64,000 bases of DNA from Romanomermis culicivorax (lineage: Eukaryota; Nematoda; Enoplea; Mermithida; Mermithidae): the NCBI GenBank assembly GCA_963922205.1, contig CAWUHX010000516.1, positions 1-64,000 on the forward strand, in the 5' to 3' direction. The number at the start of each line of letters is the position of its first letter. The stretch's first letter is position 1. Below, piece after piece: positions 48,124-61,800 of this stretch. The position numbers were made by a program, and so were the translations under genes. The notes beneath the pieces were generated by a model that saw nothing but the letters and a program-made list of their open reading frames with translations, was not told the DNA's origin and did not search any database.

Positions 48124-48402
48124 ATGACAGAAAGGCTTACATCAGTAAAGAAATTGAAACGAGATAATCAAGAAACAAAAAAACAACATTTTTCGAATTG
48201 GGGAAAAATCAGCAGTGACAGTGATCGCCGCATTGATTGGAGGAGTACGATAGCGGCAGGGGCGGTCGTTGCGACCTGGATTGCGTTGATTGTTGTGTTG
48301 GTCATAGTGATTGTTTCGGTTTTGGTTGTGATCGCGATGGCTGCAACAATATTATTTTTGCAAAGTGTGCACAAAAAATTCTACAATAAAGCAGGGTGTT
48401 AA
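48124..48402 (+). CDS. Candidate small single-pass membrane protein, unknown
   Basis: A 92-residue frame starting MTERLTSVKKLKRDN: a charged N-terminal half, then a long hydrophobic stretch (about residues 39-76, WIALIVVLVIVIVSVLVVIA) and a short basic tail ending NKAGC. It looks like a membrane anchor fragment. No promoter or splice evidence was found. A possible downstream exon at about 49051-49161 (ILLLQDVEEKQPEELATIAK, TAA stop) is on the same strand. Could equally be a remnant of the unidentified region upstream. Confidence 0.25.
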   Translation: MTERLTSVKKLKRDNQETKKQHFSNWGKISSDSDRRIDWRSTIAAGAVVATWIALIVVLVIVIVSVLVVIAMAATILFLQSVHKKFYNKAGC

Positions 48403-48734
48403 CAGTTATGATGTTAGTTCTCGTTTCTTCTATCTTCCAATTTACCATCATCTCATAAGTAATGAACTAGGCATGCACTAATCAATCAACAAATTTTGAT
48501 TCAGTTGAATGGGTTCAAGCTAAAAGTATCCTGAATTCTTTAGTTCCCGCTGGAGAACAATCAAATGAAAAGAATATTTTGCAGTAATGCACTTTCAATC
48601 TTTCTTAACAGAGATTACTCACTAGATCTACCAGGGAAAACGGATGTCTAGAAATAAGGCAGGATGAAGAATTTTTGCACAATCCTTAACACAAAGAAGC
48701 TGAACCATACAGTGATAGAAAATTAGGTAGCTTA

Positions 48735-49758
48735 CTTTGAAAATATCGAATCCAGCACCCAGTCAATTGCGAATAACTGCAAGTGATCCATGGTTTTTTT
48801 GTCAACTTCCACACTGTCTGCATCCAATGGTCTCAGGTTTGTCCAAATGAGTTGCTTTTCACAGGATTTTGTTTCTTGTTGAAAAAATCGTCTTATATAA
48901 AATAAGCCCGAAAATTTAAAAGAAGCAGTACAAGCACACATCGTCACTTAAGAGCATTATTGAAGAAAAAAATATTATGATCAAGGAGATTTTTCCCAGG
49001 ATCCTGATGCTCAGTGACAGTGATATGGATTGAGGTAACAGTACGGTAGAGGTAATGGTGGAGGCATAGGGATATTATTGCTTCAAGACGTCGAAGAAAA
49101 ACAACCAGAGGAATTAGCGACTATCGCCAAAGGTTTGTCAGTAGCTAGTTCAACGTTTTAACGAAAACAAATTGCATAATTTGTCACTAACGAAGTGACA
49201 TTAATAGTTATCGATATCTTGAATCAGCGATTTTTTCTCAATCTTAAGTAAAATTTCGATTGGATATTTTGGACTTCCTCATTTCCTCTCCTGTTTTGAG
49301 TGAAATTATGCATTTTGAAGTTTCATTCCGAGTCATGAATTTTCGAATCATTACGATTTGGACGAAATTCAATCATGGAGAGAGTATTTTTGAACTGAAA
49401 AATCACAATTTTTAATCAAAGTTCATCCATCATTGAAAAGATTTATCGTCAACAATAGCTTTCATTGGATCAAAGGATGTAAAGTATGTTCTGAGGTTCA
49501 ATGCCTAATACCTACAGTAATTTTCTCGGTATAATCAAGTTGGTCAGAATATTCTTTTCTAGCATATTCGGGAATCATATGAGAAAATAAGGGCCACAGT
49601 TCGAGAAATCTAGGTTTCCCATCAACATAATACAGTCGCAATGAGAGAAGCAAATCAATGAACTGAATCTGCTCCGCATTTCTAAATCTATCAGCGATAA
49701 TTCCAAATAACTTCCTCTTTCCTGATGAACAAATACAAATTCTACCGTCAACATTCAT
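48735..49758 (-). CDS. Unidentified minus-strand gene, two candidate exons
   Basis: Exon 1 begins ATG at 49758 and is open to about 49510: NVDGRICICSSGKRKLFG, then AEQIQFIDLLLSLRLYYVDG and KPRFLELWPLFSHMIPEYAR, ending near a GTA|GGTATT donor. Its sequence is well ordered and non-repetitive, which argues for a real protein. A second minus frame at 48735-48890 (LRPLDADSVEVDKKTMDHLQ, LFAIDWVLDSIFSK|GTAAGC) may be a later exon. I do not recognise the family. It starts about 80 bp from the TATA box of the plus-strand secreted gene, so the two may share a divergent promoter. Confidence 0.35.
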
Positions 49759-49839
49759 GTGATTTATCGTTGCACCGAATTATAGAGGAAGGTAATTTTT
49801 ATCATTGCTATTTTCCGTTAGCACTTCCGCTTTGCATAG

Positions 49840-49847
49840 TATAAAAT
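49840..49847 (+). promoter_or_regulatory. TATA box (TATAAAAT) before the signal-peptide exon
   Basis: Lies 43 bp upstream of the inferred start codon position at 49883, implying a 5' leader of only some 10-15 bases. The nearest upstream minus-strand gene start is at 49758. Confidence 0.45.
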
Positions 49848-49882
49848 AGTTAGGCTGTGAGCATTAAATAACATATTCCAAG

Positions 49883-52800
49883 ATCGGAACAGCCAGGATT
49901 TTTGTTGGTATTTTATTCGTAGCATTCTCGTTGTCGGGAGCACTTGCTGCTCAGCAATCTGGTAAATTCACATTAATTTTTTTCTCCTTCGGGATACAAA
50001 TTTGAAGCAACCCATGATTTATTCATCATAGGCTATTTAAATTCCGATGGAAATTTTGTTGAGAAACTTCTGATCAAAAGAGTTTATCAAAAGAAAGTTT
50101 TTGATCAAGAAGTGACTGGAAAATGGAACTAAGATCTCTCAATCATGTAGGTTGTACCTGAAGAACCCGAATTTTCGGGTATAGTAGTCATTTATCGGTA
50201 TACCTCTATAGTCTGTTTTTCTTGTAATGCATCCAAGAAATGAAAATGGAAAGCAAGTAGTATTTCAGAGTTTCACGATTTACTAATAAACAAATCATCA
50301 TATGGGGCTGGACATTTGTGAGCATACTGACCTATGCTTTAACAATTTTTTGAGTGAAAAATTTTACAGTAAGAGCTCTATGTAAACGATCTTGACTGCG
50401 TTACTGATTTGTGTCACTTTTCTATTCGGAAGCATTTTATAAAAGACAGACTATAGGTTGGTATATTGTGAAGTAGGCTTCATTATACGATGGCGATTTT
50501 CTGAAAAAGAGTGTAGTCGAGGATGAAATTAGAAGCTTTGATATCTAACGCCATCTAGAATATATCGTCAAAATCCAGAATGCATCAAATAATGGAAATT
50601 ATTTTATGAAAATTCTATAATTCAGTTTGTGAAATTTGACAATTGCAAAAATCTAACATAACTGATCATATTTTTAACATGCATAACTAAGCATTTATCA
50701 AAACACAGCTTTTTGGGTCATGTACCTCGTGAGTTTCTGCCAACAATTAAAGTTTAACATAAAGTAACCCATTTAAGTCAGAAAATGACATATAATTTTT
50801 GGGTCATTCAGTATCTGGGGAATATGAAGCATATTAATACGAAATGTATGTATCTGGCTTGTAAAATCTAATTATCTTGAGAAAATAGCTATTTTTTAAA
50901 ATTTTAGTTCTATGATAAATTTACAAAAGATCAAAATCATCAAATGTACATAAGTTCAGACTTCTTCGTCATTTTCTTCTTCAATTTCGTTTTCTAAAGT
51001 AAAAATTTATCTGTGAATTACAGATTTCATAAGGGAATACAAAGATATACCTGCCCGATCTATCCTTTGACGAATTTTCTTCCGACCTAGGTGCAGCTCG
51101 ACATTTGCATGAACCTTTGTGGGATTGGTACTTATATTCCAAATCCGTTAGGCCTTCTCGGATTCTTCATTATCTAAAAGTCCTGCCAGGGCTCGAAAGT
51201 CTAATAAATTAGTCAGTATTCACATGAGTTATAAAGTTCAATGCATTTTACTTTGTGTTTGGATCAAAACGTTATGATCGCCGAAATTTGCAATAAGAAA
51301 ACTGAATGTTTCGGGAGCGAGCTCACTAGTGCATCGATCGGGAATCTGGAAAATTGATTGCCTTTTGTATCTAACATGATTTCATTTATGTATTTTGAAA
51401 AAAATCTTCCTCGAAATTCCAATTTGAATGAAAATTTTCATTGTTTTGGCACAATATATGTACTTGGAAAAGTAGAGCTTTTGGGTCAATTAATGAGCTC
51501 CAGAGAATAAAAAACTATGAAAATTTTCACCACTTGAGTTGCATTCATGTGAAAGAAAGCTGATTTGTTTCCATATCTTACACTGAAAAAGTTCTGTGAA
51601 AACTCTGATTGTTTTGGAAGGTTCCAAATAAAAAAAATTTTCAGACTTTCAAGCCCTTGAAAAAATGACAATTAGAAAATTTTAATTTAAATGTATCACG
51701 AGGAAAGAATATGGTCTGAGCTTAAAAAGAAATTGTGAAAACAAGTGAGAGTTTTCATTATACTGGCAATCATGAGTGAAGAGCATGATTCTTAAGCTTT
51801 GCTTGTTGATAAGAAGGAGAAACTAAAAAATTAAATTGATTTGGCACAAATTGTGAATTTGGAAAATGGAGGATTTTTTTGGTTCAACCAGGAAGGAGAT
51901 TCAAAGAAACTGTGAAAATTGTCATCTTTTCAGTAAAGTTAATGATGAAAAAACTGAGCAATCTGAGTATCTATCACAAATCCATCATTCAGCTGAAAAA
52001 CAAAAATTGTGAAAATTTTCATACCTTTTGGAGCATATTTGGAGAACAGACGATTCTTGTTTGAAATCTACTCTCTAAGAATTGTATGAGAATTGGTTCT
52101 TTGTCAATGAATCAATGATTTTCCAATGCCAACCAACATGAAACCAATGATAAATTTTTTTATTGTTACCAATATATAATCGGGTAAACATGTGTCATTG
52201 AGTTTGATAAAAATTTGATCTGCTATTTGAGAGAAATAGGAGATTTGAATTTGGAACAATACAGTCCCCTGAATCCAACATCGACTCGACTGAACTTCTG
52301 GAAAAATGTATGGACTTTTGAAGATAACTCATATGTATAGACTATTGAAGATAATTCATAATAGAACACTGTAAATTGTTTTACTCTCATCGGAACACTG
52401 CTGAATAATATTTATGGGTGTATTCAGCACATTAGGAGATATAGTCGCAAGTGCACTTTGCACCATTTGTTCCTTATCGATTGGATATATTATGACAATT
52501 GTGTAATCATTGAAACAGCATTGCAAGTTTGCACTTTTTAAACGTCGCAACTGACTTTTCAGTTGCTCATCCTGGAGAGAGCTAATGTATTTGAGTTATC
52601 CATTCAAGCGAATTCATTCACTTGTTCATCGGAAATCATGATTATGGAAAGATGGGCTCCATCAAAGCTAACCAAATTTGATAAATTAGGCAAAAAATAA
52701 ACAGTTCGTTGTCACCCATTTAGGTTTAGTACTGATGATACATCATTGCGATTATCCTGTAGACTCTCCATTGCTCATTGGCAAAATGATGTGAATGCCG

Positions 52801-55800
52801 AATTTGGATGAGGCATGCCAACAAATCGGGCAAAGTGTTCCTCTGTGGTGAACATTGGAAACCTGAAATTAGAAATTTTAAGTTTTTTAAGTTAGCAATA
52901 TAAAGTTTTTTCCAAGCAATTTTGCAAAAAAAACAATGAACGCCACCTTTCAAACAAATGGTATAAGCCTCACTTTTCTTTAGGCTTTAACCAGCATGTG
53001 GTTTCAGTTTCAGTGCAAAAGTGCTTTTGCACTTGGTGAAGGCTTTTTATTTCTTTTGCACTTTTGCTCACACTTTCAAGCCAAATATCCTGGTTTAATA
53101 GTGCTTGTAGTAGTTCCAACAGCTCTTCTTCTGAAAGATCCCGAATGAAGGATGAATGGTAAGGCTTTAGATCATTCTGCTTTGCACTAGTTTTCATTCC
53201 CTTGGGCTTTCTTTATCAGTGCGAGTTTCAAATATCAGCAACCATGAAAAACAATTGTATGGTAATGAGGCTATCGACAAGTAAAGATTCATGTTCACTT
53301 TGTCCTGGAAAATTTGTGAACCATCAGAATATTCAAAGGACAACTACATTCACATGACAAACTTTTCACACTAGAGTAGCCACAAATAAACTTAGAATTT
53401 CAAAAAATTTAAATCTTCATGAATCCTTCATTATTTCCTTCAATGAAGTCTTTCATTGTCAGGAGTAAAGTATTGAGCCAAAACACTAAAATATGAAAAT
53501 TACTAGATATGCAGTCATTGCTGCCATAATAGCTAGTTTTACACTGTGGGATAATTGCTTTTGAGTTCCAAATGAAGTCACTGAGACTTTCACAGTGATG
53601 GATCGCTTGTTTGTTTCATTGATAAGGAATGATTGGCACAGCTTTATCTATAACAAAGGTATCAAACAATAGACAAGTGATGAGTGGTAGTGGAAAGAAT
53701 TATTATTGCTTTAATTTTTCATCTTTTATGTCTATAACATTCTTACTTTGTCCCCAAAGCCCAAAGGTGAAACGAGTTCACTGGACATTTGCATCAACAG
53801 GCCTAGTCGTCAGGCCTCTTCTATCGTTAATCCTTAATTTTAGAATATACTCTTCAATTGACATGTTTATAATGTTACATATTGTTATACCTTTGTAGAC
53901 GTGAACTTTCACAATATCATAGCCACCTGGTAATAATTTTCTCCTGGCTTCATCATTCCGACTGACAAAACTAAGAGACGATTACATCAAATCCTCTAGT
54001 GAAGTCGTTGAAATAGCCATATGATGGGTAAACAGTTACTGTGAGGGGTGATATCAGCTCTACTAATGAATTATTAATGATCTCGTCTTGCAATTTTTGA
54101 ACATGCAAGGTATCCACCGTTTGGATATCATATTCTCCTGGATCATACAAATCATCCAATGGCACTTCAAATATATCAACGTAATTATCTGTCAAATGAA
54201 AATATATCAATAAAATGGATCAGTGAAGCTATAATAGTTTATGGACTATTTTTTAAAAAATGCTATTACATTGAAAAATGACAAATATAAGCACTGCTCC
54301 TTGAGTAGTTCTCACAAAACTCTTACTCACAAGCTTCAAAAATAATGTGGCATATAGCTTAGCAGGAATGTTTAAAAAGTTGAAATAGCACTTGCAATTG
54401 CCACCAATATTTAAGGAGCGTTTCAAGAAAAAACAAAAAAATGAAAAAATTATCCTGGTACAGCAAAAGCTTCAATTAAAATTCAAAGAAGTTCACTGAA
54501 CAGAAAAAATTTCTGAATAGGCACCTTTTCTTTCAGTCAGTATGTACAGTATTGATACTACCATTAATTTGGATAATATTCTGTATTTTTCATCTGATCT
54601 GATCTTTGATAAAAAGGCAGCATTGCTCAAAGTTTCATTAGCTTTTTTAGGGAAAGCTGGTATTTCTTTGATTAATTCGATTCTGGATTTTTTAGCTGGT
54701 GGACCAGCCGTCGGCTGAACATTCTCGTTGTTGATTAGTACACTGAGGTTTTCGTCATCTGAAGAACTAGATGTACTTGTGCTATCTTTTCGATATCTAA
54801 CGATGGGTCTTTTCAAAGAATTGTTCTCCATTGAATGACGTCGTGGTAATCGGGAGCTCAAAGGGGTCACAGGAGTGGAAATATATTGGGCACAATGTCT
54901 GCAGTATGTAATAGTGATCCAGACATCACTGGCAATTGGGTTACAGATTGAACCGAATTTCCGATTGGTTGTTGTTGAAAAATACAATGTCTCGACATGA
55001 AAGAAATGAAGCTTTGAGTACTTTCGAGTTTTTGAGCAGGAAAGCAACCATCAGCTGCAACATTTCTTTCCCAAACCAGGATAACGACTGTGCCACAATA
55101 CAATTAAAACTGAACTGCAAAGAACATATACTGATTATGAAAGTATAGAATGTTTGTCTTATTTCATCCATAGAATTTGTAAAGACTGGCTCTACAATTC
55201 AACACTAAGAACTTTGTATGATCATGCACCGTAATTTGACAATCATGCACTGTAAGATATTGAGATTTGAAGGGTTCCCCCTACATACCAAAAGGGGCCC
55301 TTGGATATTCATAAAAAATCCAAGAAAAAATTTTTTGGCATTAAGAAATTAAAAAAATAAACAAAGTGAATCAAGATGGGCAAATCTAGCAAGAAAATAT
55401 TTTAGCTAAATTTCAGACTGTCAAAACTCAACAAACTCCAGTCCCTTGCACTAATCATGACTCAAAAATACTCACAAATCACTAATATTTCCTCCTGAGT
55501 TTAAACATTCTCACACTTTTGCAGTCAGTAATCTGCTAAAAATTGACAAAAAAACAAAATTTTTTAAGTTTTATGGCAGATTATAACAAAAATGAATCTT
55601 TTAAACACTTATTCTATGATTGTAGGTTTAAATAAGATTTGCATCGGGATTTTTCAAGTGTGTCACCATCAAGACGATTTCCTGCAAGATGGTAAATCAG
55701 ACATGCACAGTAAGAATTTTTCAGGGGGTGGGTCCTCAGACTTTTCGTCAAGGTAAGAGTGGGGCGTGGGTGAGCGAAAAATTCAGAAAAGCTCAAGCAT

Positions 55801-58800
55801 GTTTTTTATACAAAATATGCATTTGATTCATCAAAAGTGCTGCCTTCAAAAAAGTTCCAAGGGGTGTTTGACGATTTTTTTCAGGCTAGATAAGGTGCAG
55901 GTTTTTAGGCAGTAGGGATCACCCCCTACCACTATGTGCATGTGTGCTGTAAATGTGAACTTTGATTAGTTATGTCTGTAAAAACAGCTTACATTATAAG
56001 TTATTTAATTAACAAATGCTATTTTAATTCCTGATTTGAATAATGGTTCAAAGCTGGCTTTTTCATACGCAGTACACTGCTGTTTTGGCCATGCAGAAAT
56101 TTTTTTGGGCATTTTCTATACATAAACATTTGATCGATGCAGTGTACATGACCATATTTTCTTCTCATTTTTTAGTCGTATCTGTTACAGACAATTAATG
56201 AAAAACGGAGCCGGCCCGTACATTTTGTATTTTCTCTATCGTTTGTATTGCTTTACTTGCCAAAAATCATACAGAACAAATGAGGATATTGTCCGTTTGT
56301 GTGGTCAGATAACAGTATAAAATACAACAGATAATTTACAACATCATAGGGCTTTGTCTGTTTTGCATGGTCTAACCATTACTGCATATTATTGTGCCTG
56401 TGCAATTTCGAATTGTAGGGCGAATGAACAATGCTCATGTGTGAATGAAGTATATGAAAAATAGTGCTGTTGTCTTTGATGCATTTCACACAGAACACAA
56501 GGGAGCGTTTTGCTTGCTTATGGCTGATTTCACTTGAGAATGCCTGCATCCTGTTGCGTCTCAGTTGCGGACGGCGGCATCTGAATCACGAGTGGCTGCG
56601 TCTATTTTGTTGATGGCTTTGTTTCATTTGTGGATGGCTGCATCTCACTTGCATATTGTTTGCGGATTTCTCACATTTTGCAAAGTTTGCAAAAGGCACC
56701 TTGACCAGAAAACGAAAATTGATTTGTTTCTTACTTTACGCAACAGACCCCTTGGTTAAGAAGTGAGATTCTATTCTCGCTTTTTATGGATAGAGCACAA
56801 AATGAAAATTTGGAATTTGAGATTTCGATTTGCTTGTGAGGGGTATTTTCATGTGAGTGATTCCCAATTGGGTGATTCCAAAGAGCGATCGGGAATGTAA
56901 TAGCACTTTCTTCATATTTTCCTTCTCTACCATAAATTTTTCTTTGAATGTATTTCTTTTTTCTTTCTTTCTCTGGATGTATTGTTAACTTTTAATCTCT
57001 CCTGATTCTTTCTTTTTTGTCCTTTTTTCACATTTTTGCTTTCTTTCTTGTTGCTTCTTCTATCTTGCCACTGTTTTCATGTTTTCTTTCTTTTTCTATT
57101 GCTTTTCAAATTATTTTCACTTATTCTTAATGTATCTATTTTTTATTGATGTTTTGTTGTTTTGTTTATATTTTTATGAAGATTTTCACACTTACAACGA
57201 TGAAAGACTCAAGCTTGTCGAAATGCACAAGAATTATACAGGCGACTACGGTTATTTAAAATCACAACTTGTAATGTGCTGTTTCATAAGCAGAAAAGAA
57301 AAAATTGATGACAAGAAAAAAAATGAAAGAAAACAGAGACAAAAGATAAAAATGCAAAAACATGCATAAATGAAAACATTAACAATACATTTAGAAAACG
57401 AAATAAAAAAGAAATAAATATAAAGAAAAAAATAAGGTAAAGAAAGAAATATGAAGAAAGTGTTATTACATTCAAGATCGCTCATTTGGAATCGCTCCAT
57501 TGGGAATTTGCTCACCTGGGAAATCGCACATTTGAGAATCGCTCACATGGGAATTGCTCAATTGGAAATTCGCTCACATGGGAATCACTCAATTGTGAAT
57601 TTGCTCACTGGGGAATTCACCCACTCGGGAATCGCTCACTTGGGAATTGCTCACTTGAGAATCGTTTACTTGGGAATTGCTCACTTGGGAATCACTCACT
57701 TGGGAATAGACTGCTTGTGAGAGATGCTTCATGAGAAATCATGTCTCTACTGGTGAATTTTTTGTGGCTCTGATCATAAGTGACATTGGCCCTAAGAGGC
57801 ACAAACAGTGCATAAATATTTTATGGAATTGTGGCTTTTACATGCATTGAATAATAATGTTGCTTTATTGATGAGATTGTTCCAGGAGTATTTGTAATAA
57901 CATATTCCTTTTCACTTGTTGCATGATAGGTTATTAAGGATTACTTTGTATGCATTTTTGTATGCTGTAAAAACTCCTGCATGCTACTAGTATCACTTGA
58001 TGTGGCCATTGCATTACGATTGAGCATGCAGACATGATATCCATCAAAGAAAATGAAAAAACAATTTATTCTCGATTATCTACTCGCAAATACAGACATT
58101 TGTTCATCAACAACTGCGATATTTTCTCTATGTGGTAGCAACGTTTGTCAGAAGGCTCCACATACAATCTTTCGGAGAGCTTGATGAAGAAAGCAATGCG
58201 ATTATTCAAAAAAGGTCTGTCAAAAGTTTACTATACTTCATTTATATAATGATGAAAAAAATTAATCAACACAAATGCACATGGTCTTGACCACAAATTG
58301 GGAGCAGTAAAATTCATTGGATGAATTTTCAGTGAAATTTTTTAACTGTTCTTCTCAATAGTATGCTAAGTTTCCTGAATCTCTAACAATCTAAGAAATT
58401 TTTTGACATGTTGAAATAATATTAATATGTGTATTAACAGGCAAATGCTTCCAGTCCTCAGGTCAGCCCATTGCTTCCAGTCCTCAGGTCAGCCCATCCT
58501 AAGTCGATGGTGGCACTTGATTGGATGGAAAACTATTTCCATAAGACTTGCAAAAAACCTCTGGTCATTGGTTCCTTCCATGTTACATGACAAAGCAAGC
58601 ATTGTACAATGTGCATCAGCAATTCTATCAATCAGAATTCGTTTCACATTCACAATTCTGTGAACTATGGTCACGATATTACAAGCATGTCGCAATTCCA
58701 GCGGTATGAAATTATACAATATTGCATTCTAATCCTTTATATAAATGGAATTTTTTCAGGAAAGTCGCTTTTCGAAATGTGACCTGTGCTCAGCTATTAA

Positions 58801-61800
58801 AGAAGAGCGACAACTGTCAACAACATCAATGGAGAAGCGCCAGTTGCTGGATCGTCTGTTTGTAGAGCACAATGATTTGCAAATGTAATTTTACAAAGCA
58901 ACAACTAAGAGACTATTTCCCATTTCTCTATTCATTACGGAGAATGAAATTTTTCAGGGCAAAGAGATTAGCTTATTATCAACACGTTGACAAAGTCATT
59001 TCTGCTCCCAGCGATTATCTTCCAATTATTATTGATTCAATGAACCAAAGCAAACTTTTGGTTCCACGCCTTTCTGTGCAGAAAAAAGTAAATGTGGATA
59101 CTAGGTGTCTCTGCATGCATAATAACGTACACTGTTTTACTGTATTCTCACATAGAAAATACACACACTGGGGATATTTGTACTTGCATATTTTACTCAT
59201 CTATGTGGTTAGGTTAGAACAGCATCACAAGAAGTTAGCTGAACATTATACTAAATACACTATGATGTATTCTATGAACTAGGATTATCTTTAATAGTGG
59301 TATACTCCTACTATAAAAGCACCATTTACTTTTTTAGCTGCCATAGTCCATGGAAATTTTGCTGCTGGAGCATTCCATGTATTTCAATTTCCTCATGATA
59401 ACAATCTCACCTGCAACTTTCTGCTCAAAATCCTCGTCTATTCCAAGCTGCTATCACCAGTTCTTTACTTACAACTTAACAATTTCTGAAATCGATTTTT
59501 GATTGGATTTATCGGCCATTTAGTTGAGAAACGAATTTTTAAACAGGCTTACATGTGCTTCCTAATGAAAGAGCACACTCATGACGTCAGTCAAATTGTT
59601 CATCAGGAGACTTTCTGGTATAAAGTTAGTTTCTTTAGGATATTGATCAACTTTTTTCTCAATATTCAAACGATTTTCTTCGAAAGCAGAACGTTCTCAC
59701 AACGATTTTCTTCGGAAGCAGAACGTTCTAACAATGAAAGGTAAATTTTTGGCATAGAAGCCTAATCCATAATTTTTAGAAGAATCATCTTCATATCTCT
59801 TTGAACGATGGGAGATATGTTTAATACGTAAAAATTGCCCACATCAGATGCCTTTGGTGTATTTAACAACCAACTTGTTTGATGTAAAGTTATGGCTCAA
59901 ACCACATTTGAATTATTTCCATGGCCACACTGGGCCACATGCTTTCCAGATACTCCTCGAGTCCACAGAACAGCCCACCTTCGAGTGGAAGTAATGGTCT
60001 AGTTCAAGTGAGGACTGGCAGGTTACTGGCAATGGCATTAGAATTTTCAAGGCAAGTTTACACTGTTTTTATGGTGATCATCCCAGAAAGAAAAACAGTA
60101 AAAATTTTCATGTCTCTGTAAAAATGTGAAACACTCAATGTAACATTTTCCTTTTATGCAGAGACTTTTGACTTGTAAAAGTGCAAGGAAAATATTTTAC
60201 AATACCTCAGATGTCAGCCAGTGAAGATTCTGGCATGGCTAAGAAGACGTGATATTTAAAGTATGTAAATTTTAACCCTTTTTATGGTGAAAAGAATTAA
60301 TAGAAAAACAGTGAGAATTTTCATGGTTCTGTGAAAATGTAATTCATTGAATGTTACAATTTTCCTACTTTCACTGAAGGACGTTTGATTTGTAAACAGA
60401 AAAAAATTGTGCAATACCTCTAATGTGAACTAATCCAGATTCTTGCTAATCTGAATAGAGGTGACATATAAAAATTGAAAATTTTCATACTTCTAGTGGT
60501 TATTAACAGACAATGCAAATTTTCACATTTTTGATACATTAAACATGACGTTTTCCCCTTTTAATTGGAAGACTTTTGCCTGACTCTTGTGTTAGTTTTC
60601 ATACGTTATAGCTTTCTTATTGAGCACATGTCTTTCAGTCCTATCCGGAAGGAGAACCTGGGCATGTCACTCCATCTCCTGATAAGCTGGATGTTGATAG
60701 AGTTAAACACAGCATAGAAAAGATGATTGGTGATCCTACTGTCCGCGTTTTTTCCGCCGATCACAAATAATGGTGGCAGGAGTTTTGGGCCAAGTTCATG
60801 ACTGATATCCTGGAAGTTCATTCATCAAAATGGTTTCTTCCAAAACTAGAAGAAATTGGACGAATTCGAGATGCAAAGAAAGAAGTAAACAAGCAACAAA
60901 TTGATATTGACTTGCACAATTTGGCAGAAATTACGAACAATCCACCTATAAATGTAAGCATATTACAATCATCCATATGATTGATATTATCACAATAGCT
61001 TTTTCAGGTTTATACTGGCCATCAAAGTTACCCAGTCACACGACATGTTGTTGATGTCGAAAATATTGTTGTTACAATTGGCCAGAAAGTCGCAATTTTC
61101 CAACAATCACTTTGGGAATCATTTTCACTGCCACTCATTGGGCAGATTGAAGAAATGATCAAGGAAGATAACATCGAATGGGTGAGAGTTTGGTTATGGC
61201 GGGGCTTTCATTCCGGACACTGGCAACAGCCGAAGAAGCCGCATTATGAATGGATCACGAATCTTGTATGATTTTGAATTAACAAACAAAAATAAACTAC
61301 ATGGTGCTACAAAAAAATTGCAAGAACTATGCACTCAATATATTGAAAATGAGATTGAATACTAATTATATTTGTCTGAAAAATAAAATATCGTCTTTTT
61401 TTACAATAACTGTTCTATTTATAATACAATTGAGTTTGAGTAGAATATTTCTCCCGGTTTTATTAAAATTTCTCAAGATTTTAATTTGAATGTTGGATCA
61501 TGACAGTTTATGAAGCAGATATAGAGTTTTTATTGAACTGTGTCTTAACTAATTTATGGATTGCAAATTTTCTCCCCACAACATCAAAAATCTGCACTAA
61601 ATTTTAGTTCCATGAATGGCTCGCTGGGAAAATCTTGCAAAAATCAAGAATTCTAATGAACTACAATCATCAAAAAAATTTCCTGTTCAAAAAGTCAAAA
61701 ATCTGAATGTCGTAACTAAGCCCATTTTTGCATTAATTTACAAAATGAAGCAAATCACTTTTTTATCTTAATTTGTTAAACATCGTTAAATTTCAAGCCA

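Noticed and set aside
57480..57718. CRISPR-like direct repeats
   Set aside because: The units are contiguous and imperfect without unique spacers, and the DNA is eukaryotic; it is a minisatellite.
57079..57720. Phe/Lys-rich and HLGIAHLGI-repeat frames
   Set aside because: Products of pyrimidine-rich fold-back arms and the 18-19-bp minisatellite.
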